64,000 nucleotides of DNA from Cololabis saira (Eukaryota > Chordata > Actinopteri > Beloniformes > Belonidae): NCBI RefSeq assembly GCF_033807715.1, contig NC_084601.1, positions 14,656,690 to 14,720,689 on the forward strand, written 5' to 3'. The notes below the pieces were generated by a model, which worked only from the letters and a program-made list of their open reading frames with translations, searched no databases and was not told the DNA's origin. Made by a program: the position numbers and the translations under genes. Position 1 is the first letter of the stretch. Each line of letters opens with the position of its first letter. Shown here piece by piece: positions 33,310-46,420 of the stretch.

Positions 33310-33532
33310 CAAATCATAAGTGAAACACAATCCAGCTTCCTTTGTGGAGGAGTCATTCACAATAACATATTGGTTAGTCGTAGACTTGATTGATTACAGT
33401 AACTCATTGATAGGGAACAACTTCCTTTTATTTTTGGACTCTTATAAAGCCTTTGATTCAGTGGACTTTCTAGTCATTGTAAAAACACTTCTTAAGTTTT
33501 GGATAAAAATTATAAATGTAGCACATATGTAG
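33310..33532 (+). mobile_element. L1-like reverse transcriptase fragment
   Basis: A plus-strand frame reads LLFLDSYKAFDSVDF, the RT motif A region of L1-type elements, with VEESFTITYWL-VDLIDYSN upstream. It is short, without other RT motifs, and decayed. Confidence 0.7.
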
Positions 33533-36500
33533 TACAGTGACATCAACAGTAGCATGACAATGACTCATGAGGGAGTGATGATGATTCACCATTGGCTACG
33601 CCAACGGCCAGTCAAAAGTTTACGCCCCATGTTATATCCTCAATCAAATGGGTAGCACGAGATAGTACACGGGATCACAAGTGCAGACAAGTAGGCAGGG
33701 AAGGCAAATCATATGAATCTGAAAATGAATGAAAAAAGGAAAGAAAAAGGAACAGGAAAGCAGTGAGAAGTCGTTCCATCGTCCCTTTTTGTTAAAATTA
33801 CGACTATAAGAAGCCATTCTGCTGATATCCACACTACAGTACCTTATCATAATTACACATCCAGTTTAAATGAAGTAGTACAAAACAGATAAACAGAAAG
33901 AGAAACCTGTATCTACCCTCCACTGCTGACATTGACAATATAACACGTTGCTCCCAGCATTGTGAATCTGCAACACGGTATGATGATAGGGACCCCAAAA
34001 TGCATACCAGACAATAATTCAGTTTAATAAAAGAGTACATTAGAAGAAGACCATATGAAAATTTAGTTATATTGTTAAGAACTGCATAATTACAGTTGGG
34101 TTACAATATTAGAGCTATGGTAACAAAACTTTTAAATGAAGCAGACATTTGTGCAAGCCTTAGCTGTTGCAGTACAGGTTAGATGATTTTTAATTATTTT
34201 AAATGCAAAACATTATATAAGGCTTAACATTATATAAGGCTTTATATAAGTGTCCCTCTTTCAAACTCTAGATTTTGTGAGTTAATGCATGTTAATGTAA
34301 CATTTAACAGTTTTTTAGTTAACTTTAAACATATTCTAAATGTTGACTCATGGATAACTGAGATTAATGTTTTTAATTACAAGATCTTTGAAGCCTTCTT
34401 CACTGTCGTTTTTGATTTAAAAAAAGGAAGCATCATGCCCCACGTTTTCACACGGTATTACAACTGTGTTTTGTATCAGTGCTATTTTTGCAGGAAAACT
34501 GTATAAATGTTCAATGTGCAAAATGCCAAAGTTAATTTATAAAGATAGAAAATCCAAATACTTTAGTACTGTTTCCCCTTCGTGTGTCTATATGGTATCC
34601 TCAAAGAAGTCGCATGATAAGATGCAGATTTTTTTTCAGCTAAAGCCCTACAGAACTCTGTTTTCAACTCTTTTTTTTTAAATCATCAAGCTTTATCAAT
34701 GTGGCACTTTAAATTAAGGTGTGAATAGCGACAAAGGTTTTCTGAAATACCAGACTGATGTGACCTTTAAAATGAAGTCTTTTCTCTGTTTTTAGCATTA
34801 ATGGGATTGGGGCAGAGTAGTTCAACTCTGAAATGAGAGAGAAAACCATAGAAAATTGGCAAAATATAGAGCAAAAAAAACAACAAAACAGCTTAACTCT
34901 CTTTTTTCTTAATTTTTCCCTGCATGTTGTTTCTGCATCCCACACGCAGACTGTTGCGGCCACACCGCCACAAAGCCTCTCGCCTGAAAACATATGCACC
35001 CAAGTCATTCAACTTTTACCAAAGATTTTTCATTCATTCATTCAAAAAAGAAAATGCACACTGTAACCCATGTGGCTCGCCCAAATAATGAAGCGGCAGC
35101 CACAGTTTAGGATGTATTTTAGATAAATGAGAGCGCACGTTCACCACAAAACCACCCTCACCACAATGAAAATTGCTCCGCAGCTGTCATATGTTGACAG
35201 ACGGTACAAACCTCAACTTAGGCTGTGCGTACTTATTCTATTTTCAAATTATTTTGTAATCATCCTAAGCCTTTACACATGACAATGCCACAACATTCAG
35301 GGGAAAGTGGAACAAGACATGCAGACGAGCTGGGATTTGCATGGATCTGGGTTTCAAAAGTGGCATCCCATTAAATGGGGAAACACAGGCACAAAACTTT
35401 TCAGAGAAAAAATACTATAAAATAAAATTTAAAAAAATGTTCAAGTTCAAAAACAATTTAATTTGAGTTCATTTGAAGCAACATTAAAAACTACCAAAAT
35501 TGACTGAAAAACTATAAATAAACAGCAAATAGCCTACTTTTGTCTGATTTTTTTTCACGAGTTCTGTTTTTTTTTTTTTTACGTTTGTGGCCCATGTCCG
35601 ATTTTAAAGACAAGAAAACTGAAATGATGGGATCAAGTTTACAAGAAGCTACAAAACAAGTGGTTTCACTCACATATCCAGTTATAGAGCATTTCATTTA
35701 TGAATGATGCACTGTCTTGCTCTGAGCTATACCCTCCCCTGAGGAACTGCTGATTCTGGTTCCCGTGTCACTCAGTCTCAGGTGCAGTCAAAGTCCTGGG
35801 AAGTGGCCGCAACGTCCGCCAAGCATACCTGAGACTGCAGTTACACTGTGCCTGGCGCCTGAAGTCTCTTTGCTCAGGATACAAGGAAAAAAAAAAAAAT
35901 TGGGGGAGGTGGAAGGGGCTCATACAGGGGAGATACAACATGACCGGAGCAGACAGACTCCACCACGACTTGTGGCTGCAGAGCAGCATCACGTTTCCGT
36001 CCTTTCATGAAACCCTCTGGGAGAGGACGGGTCGGGAGACGCAATAAATGCACAGAGAGAGACGGAGGAGGACTCCAGCTGAAGCCTGCTCTTCCAGCGT
36101 AATAGTCTGCCTCCTCAATCCCAGCTGCTGCAGGGCTTTCATCAGAGGCCTGGCTCATGATGTGGCCTTGAGGCGCTGCACAGTGTGAGGTGGATGGATG
36201 GAAATGGGTGAGATGCGAGTGTGTCACCAGATCAGCCCGAGAAGATAACAGAGGAGCCATCCCTTTCCACATGTCAGAGAAAATGGCAGTGCTTTCTAAG
36301 ACAGCTGATTACACCTGCTGCGGTGTCTAGTTTGTGCTTCCTGTACCTGTGGCTACTTTGTCAACTGTATTCTCGCAATAAAACCCCGTATTTGAATTTT
36401 GTTTGGTCATAAATTTAAAAAAGATGGTTCTATCCATGTGTGGAAAGTGAAGCTGTATGAGCTTGTGACAAAGTTGTGAGACAGGTGAAACTTATAAGAC

Positions 36501-38615
36501 GTATCAGTAAGTGATTATAATGGATTAAGGGGACTTAGTCTCCCAATTAATAAGGCAAATCCAAGAAAAAAACACGTAAGCTTTGCTCCTTTAGGAAATT
36601 TGCAGGGAGAACGACGTGCTTCCAGGATATGTCTGTCAAGATCCTGTATTAAATTTAATCCCAGCCAGTCAGTAAGTCTGCTCCATTGTGTGTTGTGTGG
36701 AAACCCCATCTCTCTTTTCATATGAGTACTTACACCTGAAGAAAACTGTGGATATTCACTATTTCATAGAGAAACTTGACAAGAAAATAAATTGAACTCC
36801 CGAAGGAGTCAAATGAAGATAAAAAATAATAAAGAAAGAGCCTTTTATGCTTGTTTTGTTTTACAAATTCATTTTTCTGTGGGTCTTGTTCGTTGAGATG
36901 TCTGTCATGACGAATTTAAGTTTCATATTTTCCCCCCCTGTCTGTCTTGAAAAGCTCTGTCATCTTGGGCTTGAGGTACAGTTTGCCAAAAGGCTAATGG
37001 GCCTTTATGACAGTACAATCTGATGCCTGTCCCGGGTAGTCTGCAGGTAATCCTGTCCACCTCGGCGGCTAAGCCCTGCTCAGGCTTAAGTTGCATATTT
37101 TGTTTTTATCAGGACACTGCTGATAAATGCTATCAGCGGGAGAGAAATGAAATATGGGGGGTCCTGAGCCCCAATGTTGGAAACCAAGAATTTAGGAACA
37201 ATGACACCTCTATTGGCGAATCTAGAATTTCCCTAGGAGTAAACCACATATTACTCACAGCTTGGAACCCCCACATTTGCATATGCTATGAAATATTTCA
37301 CCAACACGGTTTTTGAAACAATATCCACTATCTGGTTTATAAACCATTTCAGATTCTTGCTTTTTTTTCATAAAGGCACAATAATCCCACCACTCACTCA
37401 CAAGAGACCTACTTTTGCCCCCCCCCAAAATATAATTTGATAAAACTAATTAAATTACATGATAATTTATTTCGTGTAATGTGCACTAATAGGGTTCCAC
37501 GTCTGTGTCCATGGTCCAACGTATGTGAAAAGCACTCATACACTCTTAACATAGGTGATAATCCCCTCTGTGAAAAGCACTCTTATTGGAAGTGCCCATT
37601 ATCTCCAAAGTCTATCCTCATGCTGACACTAAGTCATTAGCTTAAGCTGTCCTCTGTGTAAAACCGTTGTTAATTTTTTCTTTTGGCTGTGGTACATCAT
37701 GAATGGAAACATTTTTCATTAACTGTGAAAAATAAATTTCAGATGAATATACAAACCCCCGAAGTTTGGATGTTCTCCACCTGCCAGTGTACGTTTTATC
37801 TATATATCTATATATGTGACCCTGCAATGGGCTGGCGACCTGTCCAAGGTGAACACCAGCCTTTCCCCTGTAATGAGCTGGGACAGTCAAAAGTTGAAAC
37901 TGAGATGTTTTATCATTTCATGAAAAATATTAGCTCGTTTTGAATTTGATGTAAACAAGGTGTCTTAAAAAGCAGGAAAACTTGACACAAAAGGCTGGAA
38001 TAGTAAGGAGTACGAAGAAGATACACCTGTAATAACATCTCTCAGCTACCCAGATTTATTGGCAAAAGGTAGGTGACGCCACTGAGTATGAAGAGAGTGT
38101 CTTAGAGAAGGAGACATTTACTAGTCAGAAAAAAACTGCAAATTAAAATAATAATTTCACAATGATATTCCTTGGCGTAAGATTTTGAAGATGGAGAAAA
38201 TGTCAACATCTACTGTACAGAATATCACCAAAAATAGGATTTGTAGAAATCTCTGTGTGCAGAGGGACATGGCCCAGAATCAGTCTCAGATTTCAGTGCT
38301 CATTGGTCCCTCAAGCAGCATTAAAAACAGGCATGATTCTGTAAAATAAGTTACTGCATTGGATCAGGAACTCTTCTGATATGTATTTATTTATATGCAC
38401 ATTAATTGACATTTCTGTAAATGTGCCAGAATTAGCCAAAAGGCTATTTTTCATCTGTTGTCCCTAGACAATACTCAATTTGTCTTTCTAAAAAAAAACT
38501 AAGGCTATACAAACGAGGTTAAAATTACTTAACTACACAAAATTTGTCAATAAATACAAAAAATACAATCAATGCAAAACAAGGAAAGTACAACACAATT
38601 ATCATTAAAAAAAAA
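33533..38615. other. Intergenic DNA, no host gene seen
   Basis: AT-rich, low in recognisable repeats apart from a small LINE-like fragment at 37,815-37,886. Open frames at 35,874-36,272, 36,515-36,721 and 37,023-37,316 do not match a family I recognise. By synteny it lies on the sem1-dlx6 side, where DLX5/6 enhancers are known in other vertebrates. No element can be named from sequence alone. Confidence 0.5.
37815..37886 (+). repeat. Retroposon fragment (GACCCTGCAATGGGCTGGCG type)
   Basis: The phrase gaccctgcaatgggctggcgacctgtcc...gagctgggaca matches a common teleost interspersed repeat from memory. About 70 bp. Confidence 0.55.
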
Positions 38616-38627
38616 GATATCACTGTC
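38616..38627. repeat. Target-site duplication, left copy, of the Rex3 insertion
   Basis: GATATCACTGTC, preceded by a run of nine A, is repeated at 41845-41856 directly after the Rex3 tail. Confidence 0.92.
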
Positions 38628-38637
38628 AAAGCCCCTT

Positions 38638-41600
38638 ATGAAGCAAGAACCAGCAAGGAAGTGTACGTCGCCCGGACTGGCGTTACCGGGGCCCCACCCT
38701 GGAGCCAGGCCTGGGGTCGGGGCTCGCAGGCGAGCGTCTGGTGGCCGGGTCTTGGCCCACGGGACCCGGCCGGGCGCAGCCCGAAGGAGCGACGTGGGCC
38801 CGCCCTCCCGTAGGCCCACCACCCGCGGGAGAGTTCATAAGGGGAAGGTGCCGTGCGATTTGGGTGGCAGCCGTGGGCGGGGGCCCCGGCGACCCAATCC
38901 CCGGACGACGACTCTGGCTTTAGGGACATGGAATGTCACCTCGCTGGGGGGGAAGGAGCCTGAGCTTGTGCGGGAGGCTGAGAGGTACCGACTAGAGATA
39001 GTCGGGCTCACCTCCACACATAGCTTGGGCTCTGGAACCCAGCTCCTTGAAGGGGGCTGGACCCTCCACTACTCTGGAGTTGCCCATGGTGAGAGGCGGC
39101 GAGCTGGTGTGGGCTTGCTAATAGCTCCCCAGCTCAGCCGCCATGTGTTGGAGTTCTCCCCACTTAGCGAGAGGGTCGCTTCCCTGCGCCTTCGGGTCGG
39201 GGATAGGTCTCTCACTGTCGTTTCGGCCTACGGGCCGAACGGCAGTGCAGAGTACCCGGCCTTCCTGGAGGCCCTGGGAGGGGTGCTGGAAAGTGCCCCA
39301 ACTGGGGACTCCATCGTTCTGTTGGGGGACTTCAACGCTCACGTGGGCAGCGACAGTGTTACCTGGAGAGGTGTGATTGGGAGGAACGGCCTCCCCGATC
39401 TGAACCCGAGTGGTGTTTTGTTGTTGGACTTCTGTGCTAGCCACAGTCTGTCCATCACGAACACCATGTTCGAGCATAAGGGTGTCCATCAGTGCACGTG
39501 GCACCAGGACACCCTAGGCCGGAGGTCAATGATCGACTTTGTTGTCGTTTCATCTGACCTTCGGCCGTATGTCTTGGACACTCGGGTGAAGAGAGGGGCT
39601 GAGCTGTCAACTGATCACCACCTGGTGGTGAGTTGGATCCGCTGGCAGGGGAGGAAGCTGGTCAGACCTGGAAGACCCAAGCGTATCGTGAGGGTCTGCT
39701 GGGAACGTCTGGCAGATTCCCCTGTCAGGGAGGTCTTCAACTCCCACCTCCGGGAGAGCTTTGACCGGATTCCGAGGGAGGCCGGAGACATTGAGTCCGA
39801 ATGGACCATGTTCTCCACTTCCATTGTTGACGCGGCCGTCCAGAGCTGCGGCCGTAAGGTCTCCGGCGCCTGTCGCGGCGGCAATCCCCGAACCCGGTGG
39901 TGGACACCGGAAGTAAGGGGTGCCGTCAAGCTGAAGAAGGAGTCCTACCGAGCCTGGCTAGCTCGGCGGACTCCCGAGGCAGCTGACGGGTACCGGCAGG
40001 CCAAGCGGACTGCGGCCCGGGCGGTCGCGGAAGCAAAAACTCGGGTCTGGGAAAAGTTCGGGGAGGCCATGGAGGAGGACTACCGGTCGGCCTCGAGGAA
40101 ATTCTGGCAAACCATCCGGCGCCTCAGGAGGGGGAAGCAGTGCTCCACCAACACTGTTTACAGTGGAGGAGGGGAGCTGTTGACCTCGACTGGGGACATC
40201 GTCGGGCGGTGGAAGGAATACTTCGAGGATCTCCTCAATCCCGCTGACACGCCTTCCGTCGAGGAAGCAGAGGCTGAGGATTCAGAGGTTGATTCATTCA
40301 TCACCCAAGCTGAAGTCACTGAGGTAGTTCGGAAGCTCCTCAGTGGCAAGGCACCGGGGGTGGATGAGATCCGCCCTGAGTACCTCAAGTCTCTGGATGT
40401 TGCGGGGCTGTCGTGGCTGACACGCCTCTGCAGCATCGCGTGGCAGTCGGGGACAGTGCCTCTGGACTGGCAGACCGGGGTGGTGGTCCCTCTCTTCAAA
40501 AAGGGGGACCGGAGGGTGTGTTCCAACTACCGGGGAATCACACTCCTCAGCCTCCCGGGGAAAGTCTATTCCAGGGTGCTGGAGAGGAGAATTCGGCCGA
40601 TAGTCGAACCTCGGATTCAAGAGGAACAATGCGGTTTTCGTCCCGGTCGTGGAACACTGGACCAGCTCTACACCCTCCGCAGGGTGCTCGAGGGCGCATG
40701 GGAGTTTGCCCAACCAGTCCACATGTGTTTTGTGGACTTGGAGAAGGCTTTCGACCGTGTCCCACGTGGCATCCTGTGGGGGGTGCTCCGAGAGTATGGG
40801 GTCGGAGGCCCTCTGCTGAGGGCTGTACGGTCCCTGTATGACCGGAGCAGGAGCTTGGTTCGCATTGCCGGCAGTAAGTCAGACCTGTTCCCGGTGCGTG
40901 TTGGACTCCGGCAGGGCTGCCCTTTGTCACCGGTTCTGTTCATTATTTTTATGGACAGAATTTCTAGGCGCAGCCAGGGGCCGGAGGGGGTACGGTTCGG
41001 GAGCCACTTGATTTCATCTCTGCTTTTTGCAGATGATGTGGTCTTGTTGGCTCCCTCGAGCCAGGACCTTCAGCATGCACTGGGGCGGTTTGCAGCCGAG
41101 TGTGAAGCAGCTGGGATGAGAATCAGCACCTCTAAGTCTGAGGCCATGGTTCTCGACCGGAAAAAGGTGGCTTGCACCCTCCAGGTCGGGGGAGAGTTCC
41201 TGCCTCAGGTGGAGGAGTTCAAGTATCTTGGGGTCTTGTTCACGAGTGAGGGGAGAACGGAGCGCGAGATCGACAGGCGGATCGGTGCGGCGGCCGCAGT
41301 AATGCGGTCATTGTATCGGTCCGTCGTGGTGAAGAGGGAGCTGAGCCGAAAGGCAAAGCTCTCAGTTTACCGGTCGATCTACGTTCCCACCCTCACCTAT
41401 GGTCATGAACTCTGGGTCATGACCGAAAGAACGGGATCCCGGATACAAGCGGCCGAAATGAGTTTCCTCCGCAGGGTGGCGGGGCGCTCCCTTAGAGATA
41501 GGGTGAGGAGCTCTGTCACCCGGGAGGAGCTCGGAGTAGAGCCGCTACTCCTCCACATCGAGAGGAGCCAGCTGAGGTGGCTCGGGCACCTGTATAGGAT

Positions 41601-41814
41601 GCCCCCTGGACGCCTCCCTCGTGAGGTGTTCCGGGCATGTCCCACCGGGAGGAGGCCCCGAGGAAGACCCAGGACACGCTGGAGTGACTACGTCGCTCGG
41701 CTGGCCTGGGAACGCCTTGGAGTCCCCCCGGAAGAGCTGGAGGAAGTGTCCGGGGAGAGGGAAGTCTGGGGATCCCTGCTCCGACTGCTGCCCCCGCGAC
41801 CCGGACTCGGATAA
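38638..41814 (+). CDS. Rex3 endonuclease-reverse transcriptase polyprotein, 1,058 aa, intact
   Basis: The protein nicks target DNA and copies its own RNA at the nick (target-primed reverse transcription). Residues about 95-335 form an APE-type endonuclease: TWNVTSL at the start, GDFNAH at 230-235, and TDHH at 325-328 with the catalytic His. Residues about 500-830 are the reverse transcriptase: CGFRPGRGT near 665, motif [10 protein letters not shown] with the catalytic Asp at 700, [10 protein letters not shown] from 756, and FADD at 797-800. A C-terminal region follows with a basic [10 protein letters not shown] motif near 1010. No RNase H and no separate ORF1, as usual for RTE. The frame also extends to an ATG at 38572, but those codons lie upstream of the insertion; the ATG at 38638 is the element's own. 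No stop or frameshift is present. Confidence 0.93.
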   Translation: MKQEPARKCTSPGLALPGPHPGARPGVGARRRASGGRVLAHGTRPGAARRSDVGPPSRRPTTRGRVHKGKVPCDLGGSRGRGPRRPNPRTTTLALGTWNVTSLGGKEPELVREAERYRLEIVGLTSTHSLGSGTQLLEGGWTLHYSGVAHGERRRAGVGLLIAPQLSRHVLEFSPLSERVASLRLRVGDRSLTVVSAYGPNGSAEYPAFLEALGGVLESAPTGDSIVLLGDFNAHVGSDSVTWRGVIGRNGLPDLNPSGVLLLDFCASHSLSITNTMFEHKGVHQCTWHQDTLGRRSMIDFVVVSSDLRPYVLDTRVKRGAELSTDHHLVVSWIRWQGRKLVRPGRPKRIVRVCWERLADSPVREVFNSHLRESFDRIPREAGDIESEWTMFSTSIVDAAVQSCGRKVSGACRGGNPRTRWWTPEVRGAVKLKKESYRAWLARRTPEAADGYRQAKRTAARAVAEAKTRVWEKFGEAMEEDYRSASRKFWQTIRRLRRGKQCSTNTVYSGGGELLTSTGDIVGRWKEYFEDLLNPADTPSVEEAEAEDSEVDSFITQAEVTEVVRKLLSGKAPGVDEIRPEYLKSLDVAGLSWLTRLCSIAWQSGTVPLDWQTGVVVPLFKKGDRRVCSNYRGITLLSLPGKVYSRVLERRIRPIVEPRIQEEQCGFRPGRGTLDQLYTLRRVLEGAWEFAQPVHMCFVDLEKAFDRVPRGILWGVLREYGVGGPLLRAVRSLYDRSRSLVRIAGSKSDLFPVRVGLRQGCPLSPVLFIIFMDRISRRSQGPEGVRFGSHLISSLLFADDVVLLAPSSQDLQHALGRFAAECEAAGMRISTSKSEAMVLDRKKVACTLQVGGEFLPQVEEFKYLGVLFTSEGRTEREIDRRIGAAAAVMRSLYRSVVVKRELSRKAKLSVYRSIYVPTLTYGHELWVMTERTGSRIQAAEMSFLRRVAGRSLRDRVRSSVTREELGVEPLLLHIERSQLRWLGHLYRMPPGRLPREVFRACPTGRRPRGRPRTRWSDYVARLAWERLGVPPEELEEVSGEREVWGSLLRLLPPRPGLG

Positions 41815-41824
41815 TGCGGTGGAC

Positions 41825-41844
41825 AATGGATGGATGGATGGATG
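41825..41844. repeat. (TGGA)n tail of Rex3
   Basis: Short GGAT tetranucleotide run forming the 3' terminus of the element. Confidence 0.9.
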
Positions 41845-42059
41845 GATATCACTGTCTCAGCACAGTCTGCCACCCACAAATGCAGATTAAAGCTCAGTCA
41901 TGCAACGAGGAAGCCAGATATAAACATGATCCTCTCTGTGCCAAAGCTAATTTAACATAAACTAAGGAAAAATGAAGGCATAAGAATCCAGACTTGAACC
42001 TCAGTTTGGACAAGGAGAGAGGGACCATCCAGTTTACTATCAGAGCTCATTTCAAAAGC

Positions 42060-42380
42060 CTGGATCTCTGATGGTATCAGAGTGCATTGGTTAACTCATC
42101 TGGACCAGTAACGTCAATGCTTAAGGTATGTAGAGGTTTTAGAGAAACATATGCAGCCATTCATACAACACTTTTTGGGGAAGACCTTGCCTCTTTCAGC
42201 AAGACAATGCTAAAAGCACATTTAAGGAAGGCTTGGTCGGAGAAGGCTTTTCAGACAGATTACTGCAATCAATTTCATATCCAAGATGACAAAATATGGG
42301 TTCATGAGATTTGCAAATCATTATATTCGATTTTTATTTATGTTCTTTTTTCCAGCTTTTGTGAAATTGGGATTTTTTAG
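42060..42380 (+). pseudogene. Decayed Tc1/mariner-type transposase relic
   Basis: In one plus-strand frame the sequence reads GRPCLFQQDNAK (about 42,180-42,215), the region of the second catalytic Asp in fish Tc1-like transposases, preceded by stop-broken similarity. The bases gatttgcaaatcattatattc at 42309-42329 resemble the 3' terminal region of the same fish family. The middle has been deleted. No intact protein is possible. Confidence 0.65.
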
Positions 42381-45300
42381 TTACTTTTAATGATCTTTGT
42401 TTATCACAAGGTTTGAAAAAAAAAGAACAGACGTTCTAATTTTGACCAAGTGAGGCATAAATGTTCCTTTTCTTGCTTGTTGAGCCTTAGCTGATGGAGG
42501 TTTGAAGAGCATCTATCGTGCTGTCCCAAGATCAGCATCACAAAAGGGCTTTGTGAGCAAAGACACGTGTCACTTGTCCATGCGGAAATACAGCTTATGT
42601 GGATTTTTTTTTAATCTTTTTGCTTCTAAAACAACCCAAATAAATACAACTACCCCCTTTTTTTGCCCACTAATTTTTTTTCACAGTTGGATTTTTTTAA
42701 TTTTATTTCAAAGGATCAGTCCATACGGCCCGTTTCAGCCATATATATCATCACTAATGTCCCTTCCTCTCCTTTCCCCCAGTCATTTTCTATTTCTCTA
42801 TCGTTCACGTTCAGAAACAGACACACCTCCCTCCTCCTCTAGTTATAGTCATGGTATGTCAAAGTGTGCATGTCCCACACAGCGGGAGGCTCAGTGAATC
42901 ACTGACGAGACCTGCGCTGCTCTGCTCTGACACCTGTCACTGGCTCATCTGTCATCCGTGTGCAGGGATGGAAATGAGCAGGAGTGACACAACATGCCAG
43001 AGGTGATGGTGATGGCTCACCTCTCTCCATCAGCTTCTAAATATGCTGCAGAGCTCGCAGCCCGTGTGCAGCCTGGCTAACGATAATTATCTGCGCTAAG
43101 CCTTCACAAGAACTTCATTTGTAGTGATGACACAATGCTTGGACTTTTCTTTGACTGCATGTGGGTTTTGCATTGATCCCTCCAAATGCATGGAGTCTTC
43201 AGATGCTTAAGCTGTTTGATGAAACACTTTATTGTCTTGTATTTGGAAAGTTGCTTTTAAAAGCATCAAAATGCAGTATTGTTCATTTTAATATGCTCAG
43301 AAAGTTTTCTTGTATCTAAAACCTTATTCATTTCAGTTCTTTGCTCATCTACTTTAGAAAGGGATATACAGAAGTGCTCATGCACCACTTTTGAATAACT
43401 CACATTTTTAGCTATGCAGGCTGCTTCAATCGTTTAACTTCAAGATGTCCTGAATTCACATTGATAAGTGATACAAACAGTACATAGATCCAGCTGCAGC
43501 CACAGTGGAATCCAACTCCTTTAACTGTTGATTTGCTGTAATCTCTGACTGACTAACTCTGCAATTAGGTTGCGCTGAATTCCATGCACCTTAATCCCCA
43601 ACATGTGGCTGTCCCTAGTCCCGGAAAAGTCTGTGATTGGTCTGATTGATAAATGAAGCCCTCCTTATGCCTCTGGACGTCCATTCAGTCGGGGGGCTCT
43701 GCTGGTCTGGACTATGTCCCGGAAACCTGGGACAGCCACTTATTAAGTTGTTAGACCCTAAAGACGAGGCTGCAGACAGGGACTGCTGGTGGTCACCTGG
43801 GTTTGGATTTAGTTTTTGTTGTCATTCGGCCTAAAATCAGGTCGAGAGGATTCCCTATGGTTTAATGTCGTGAACGTGACACCATCCCGTCCTTTGTTTG
43901 TTGAACGTAAAGAGAAGCAGTAATAAGTGAAGGAGAAACCTGTTTTTTTCCCTCTTTGTTTTTAAATGTTCTCAGCACCCGTTCATGCAGAAGATTGTGA
44001 AATTTAGGATTTTATAAATGTAGTTTTACAAATGTGTGCAGCCTTCAAATTAAAATAACTAAAAGTAAGGTTTCTTTATCAGTTCTGCCTTCCTTTGTTA
44101 ATTTTATGTCATTTACATCAATTTTGATTCCCTTCACAGGCACTGTTCATACATGAAATTTAAAGAAATAGACAAAAAAATATGCAAAACCTCTGCAATC
44201 CCATTCAGTTCAATCACTTCTTCCAAACTGTTCCTCTTCCTGTGGTGAATTTCCACATCAAAATCTAAAGCGTGCCTGTTTATCATCATCTCATGAAGTT
44301 TCGAGGGAGAACAGGAAATGAATTAACAACTTAAACCAAGCAGGAAAGTGGGCAACAATAACTTTCACAAGACTGTATCCTCGTAGTCTCGGATTTAGCC
44401 ATTCACTATGAATTTAGGAAAAACAGAGACGGTTGAACGTGTGATTGGCTGTAACATCTAAGACAGAACATGTATAGGCCCCCAATCGTGCAAAATCAAT
44501 CTCTCCATTACAATTAAACACAGACTTTGCAGTCTGCACTTTCAAATTGCGGTAACAGCTAGTGGTAACGCTTAGAAAAGCAGTTTAACACTGAAGCCCA
44601 GGAGGGCGTTCATCAGAATAACGCTTTCACCAGAATGTGGCCGTGGGTGAGGCTAAAACAGCGCAGCCAATGAACTAGTGCTGCAGGATCAGAGCAGAGC
44701 AACCTGGGTAGGACCCAGATGAAACCCAAGGAGGTGAAAGGGAAAGTGGTTATTTGTCATTAGGATTTCTCAAGAAAAGACTTATGCCAAGGGTCCACTT
44801 TATGCTGGTTATAATTTCATTCAATTAGTCTCCCATGTCCGTAAACACATTTTTCTTTCGGGTACAAAGACAATATCACTCCAGTTGGACTTGGACATGC
44901 GTGAAATAAAGCAGAACTACCACAGTACCGAAAATGTTTTTATTCTGACGGATCATTTTAACTTAAAAAGAAATACCACGCCATCCTGTTTTAAGCAACA
45001 GATTATTTCACCATCTTTTAAGTCGCTTTTGCATTAATGTTTGTCATGCAATGTATTTGGCAGCGTCCTCGGCCCATAAGTAATCTATTCTGGCTCTGAA
45101 TCGGAGCAGTTTCTGACCTCATTACACAGTATGAAGGTGAAGAAAGCCTTTTTCAGTGTGGCTGCCAGGTACAGTTTTTCTTGCCCTGAGTAGAATTTGT
45201 AAAACATGTTCTCATAAAACTGAAATCAAATGCCCCAATACTTGAGCGGGATGTTGGAAAATTATTTATAGGCAAATAAAGCTGTGTGCAACGATGTAAA

Positions 45301-46420
45301 AAGCCGCCCAGTTCTGATGTATGGTTCTGTTTAGCAGAAATCATTTTCACTCCGAAATGTGGAAATGTCAGCTGTGATTTGCTGCAGACTCTCAGTAATC
45401 CCTTGCACAGACTTGAAAGTTCATCCTCCAAATTTAACACAGCTTTATGCTTTCCTCAGGCTTCAGTCTGTTCCTTTTTTTTTCTTTGCTTACAATCTCT
45501 TGTTCTTGTGAGGAAAAATGTGATGGATGGAGATGCTTTACCATTTTATTTACAGAATTCATAAGAAGCTCACTGCTGCATACCTCCCTGCCCACACACA
45601 CAGATGTGCATCATCACTGCTTGATTGTGGGTGACCTTGGCTGATTGAACTGGTAAAGGGCAGCCAGTTGTGCAGCTGGGCCTGACATGTCTGCACACAA
45701 GCAGTGGGGCGCTTAGGGGAGAAATGGTAGCGTGACTGTGAGGGACCATCGCGCCGACACATCTTGACCCCAGCAGACGCACTCCCAAATCTGCACACTG
45801 TGCTGCACTTGTTCCCCTGGCAGAGATGGCAGAGACAAAGGAGCAAGGAACTTCCCCGGACCTTCATTTGGGGGTGTTTGGACAACTCTAGGGCCCCCTC
45901 CGTGCCCGCAGGGGCCTCTCAGCTGGCCCGGAGAGCGAGAGCAAGACAGTGAGGACTGAGGAATCCACTAGTAAATCCATGTGCATTCAAGTGTATATGC
46001 GTTCAAGGAGGATATCCATGACACAATTGTTTCTGAAATTTCTGATAGCGTGTTATCATAGCTGCAGTAATTCTGGTTTCCAATTAACCAAAATAGCTGA
46101 GGTGTCTCCCTCCTTAGGATATTAGAAAAAAGGGTATACATTTGCAACATAAATCTCTTTCATTATTTTAGTGAAAACATCTCCTCTTTATCGACCGTGT
46201 CTCTGACTTTTATAGACTTATAAAGTCTTTTCTGCTCTATCATTATCGCCCAAGTATACAGGAAGCCTACATTAAATCGAATATTTGTGTAGTTTGTGTG
46301 AGCATATGCAGTGTTTTACTGGTCTATGACTCATGCTTTCTCCACTGCATGTTTATTTGTTTATTTGTTGGCCATATATTTTGGTGGATAATGACCCACC
46401 TCACTGAGACACATAAAGCA
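42381..46420. other. Intergenic DNA, no gene seen
   Basis: Mostly unique-looking sequence. Nothing with coding, RNA or transposon signatures strong enough to call. Confidence 0.5.

Larger units (their letters stand above)
38628..41844 (+). mobile_element. Rex3 (RTE-clade) non-LTR retrotransposon, apparently full-length
   Basis: About 3.2 kb lies between a 12-bp target-site duplication. It has a minimal 5' leader (10 bp before the first in-element ATG), one long ORF, and a 3'UTR of only some 30 bp ending in TGGATGGATGGATGGAT, as in RTE elements. 40468-40487 reads TGGCAGACCGGGGTGGTGGT, which matches the standard Rex3 reverse PCR primer as I remember it. 40912-40932 corresponds to the other primer on the opposite strand. 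GC content is much higher than the surroundings. It inserted in the sem1-dlx6 side intergenic region on the plus strand. Confidence 0.93.

Noticed and set aside
36515..36721. Minus-strand 68-codon frame (GFPHNTQWSRLTDWLG...)
   Set aside because: It looks faintly protein-like but has no partner exons, no known family and no second copy visible; could be a transposon scrap.
38636..41826. Many antisense and shifted open frames across the Rex3 ORF
   Set aside because: Shadow frames of one GC-rich coding sequence; the plus-strand EN-RT frame explains the region.
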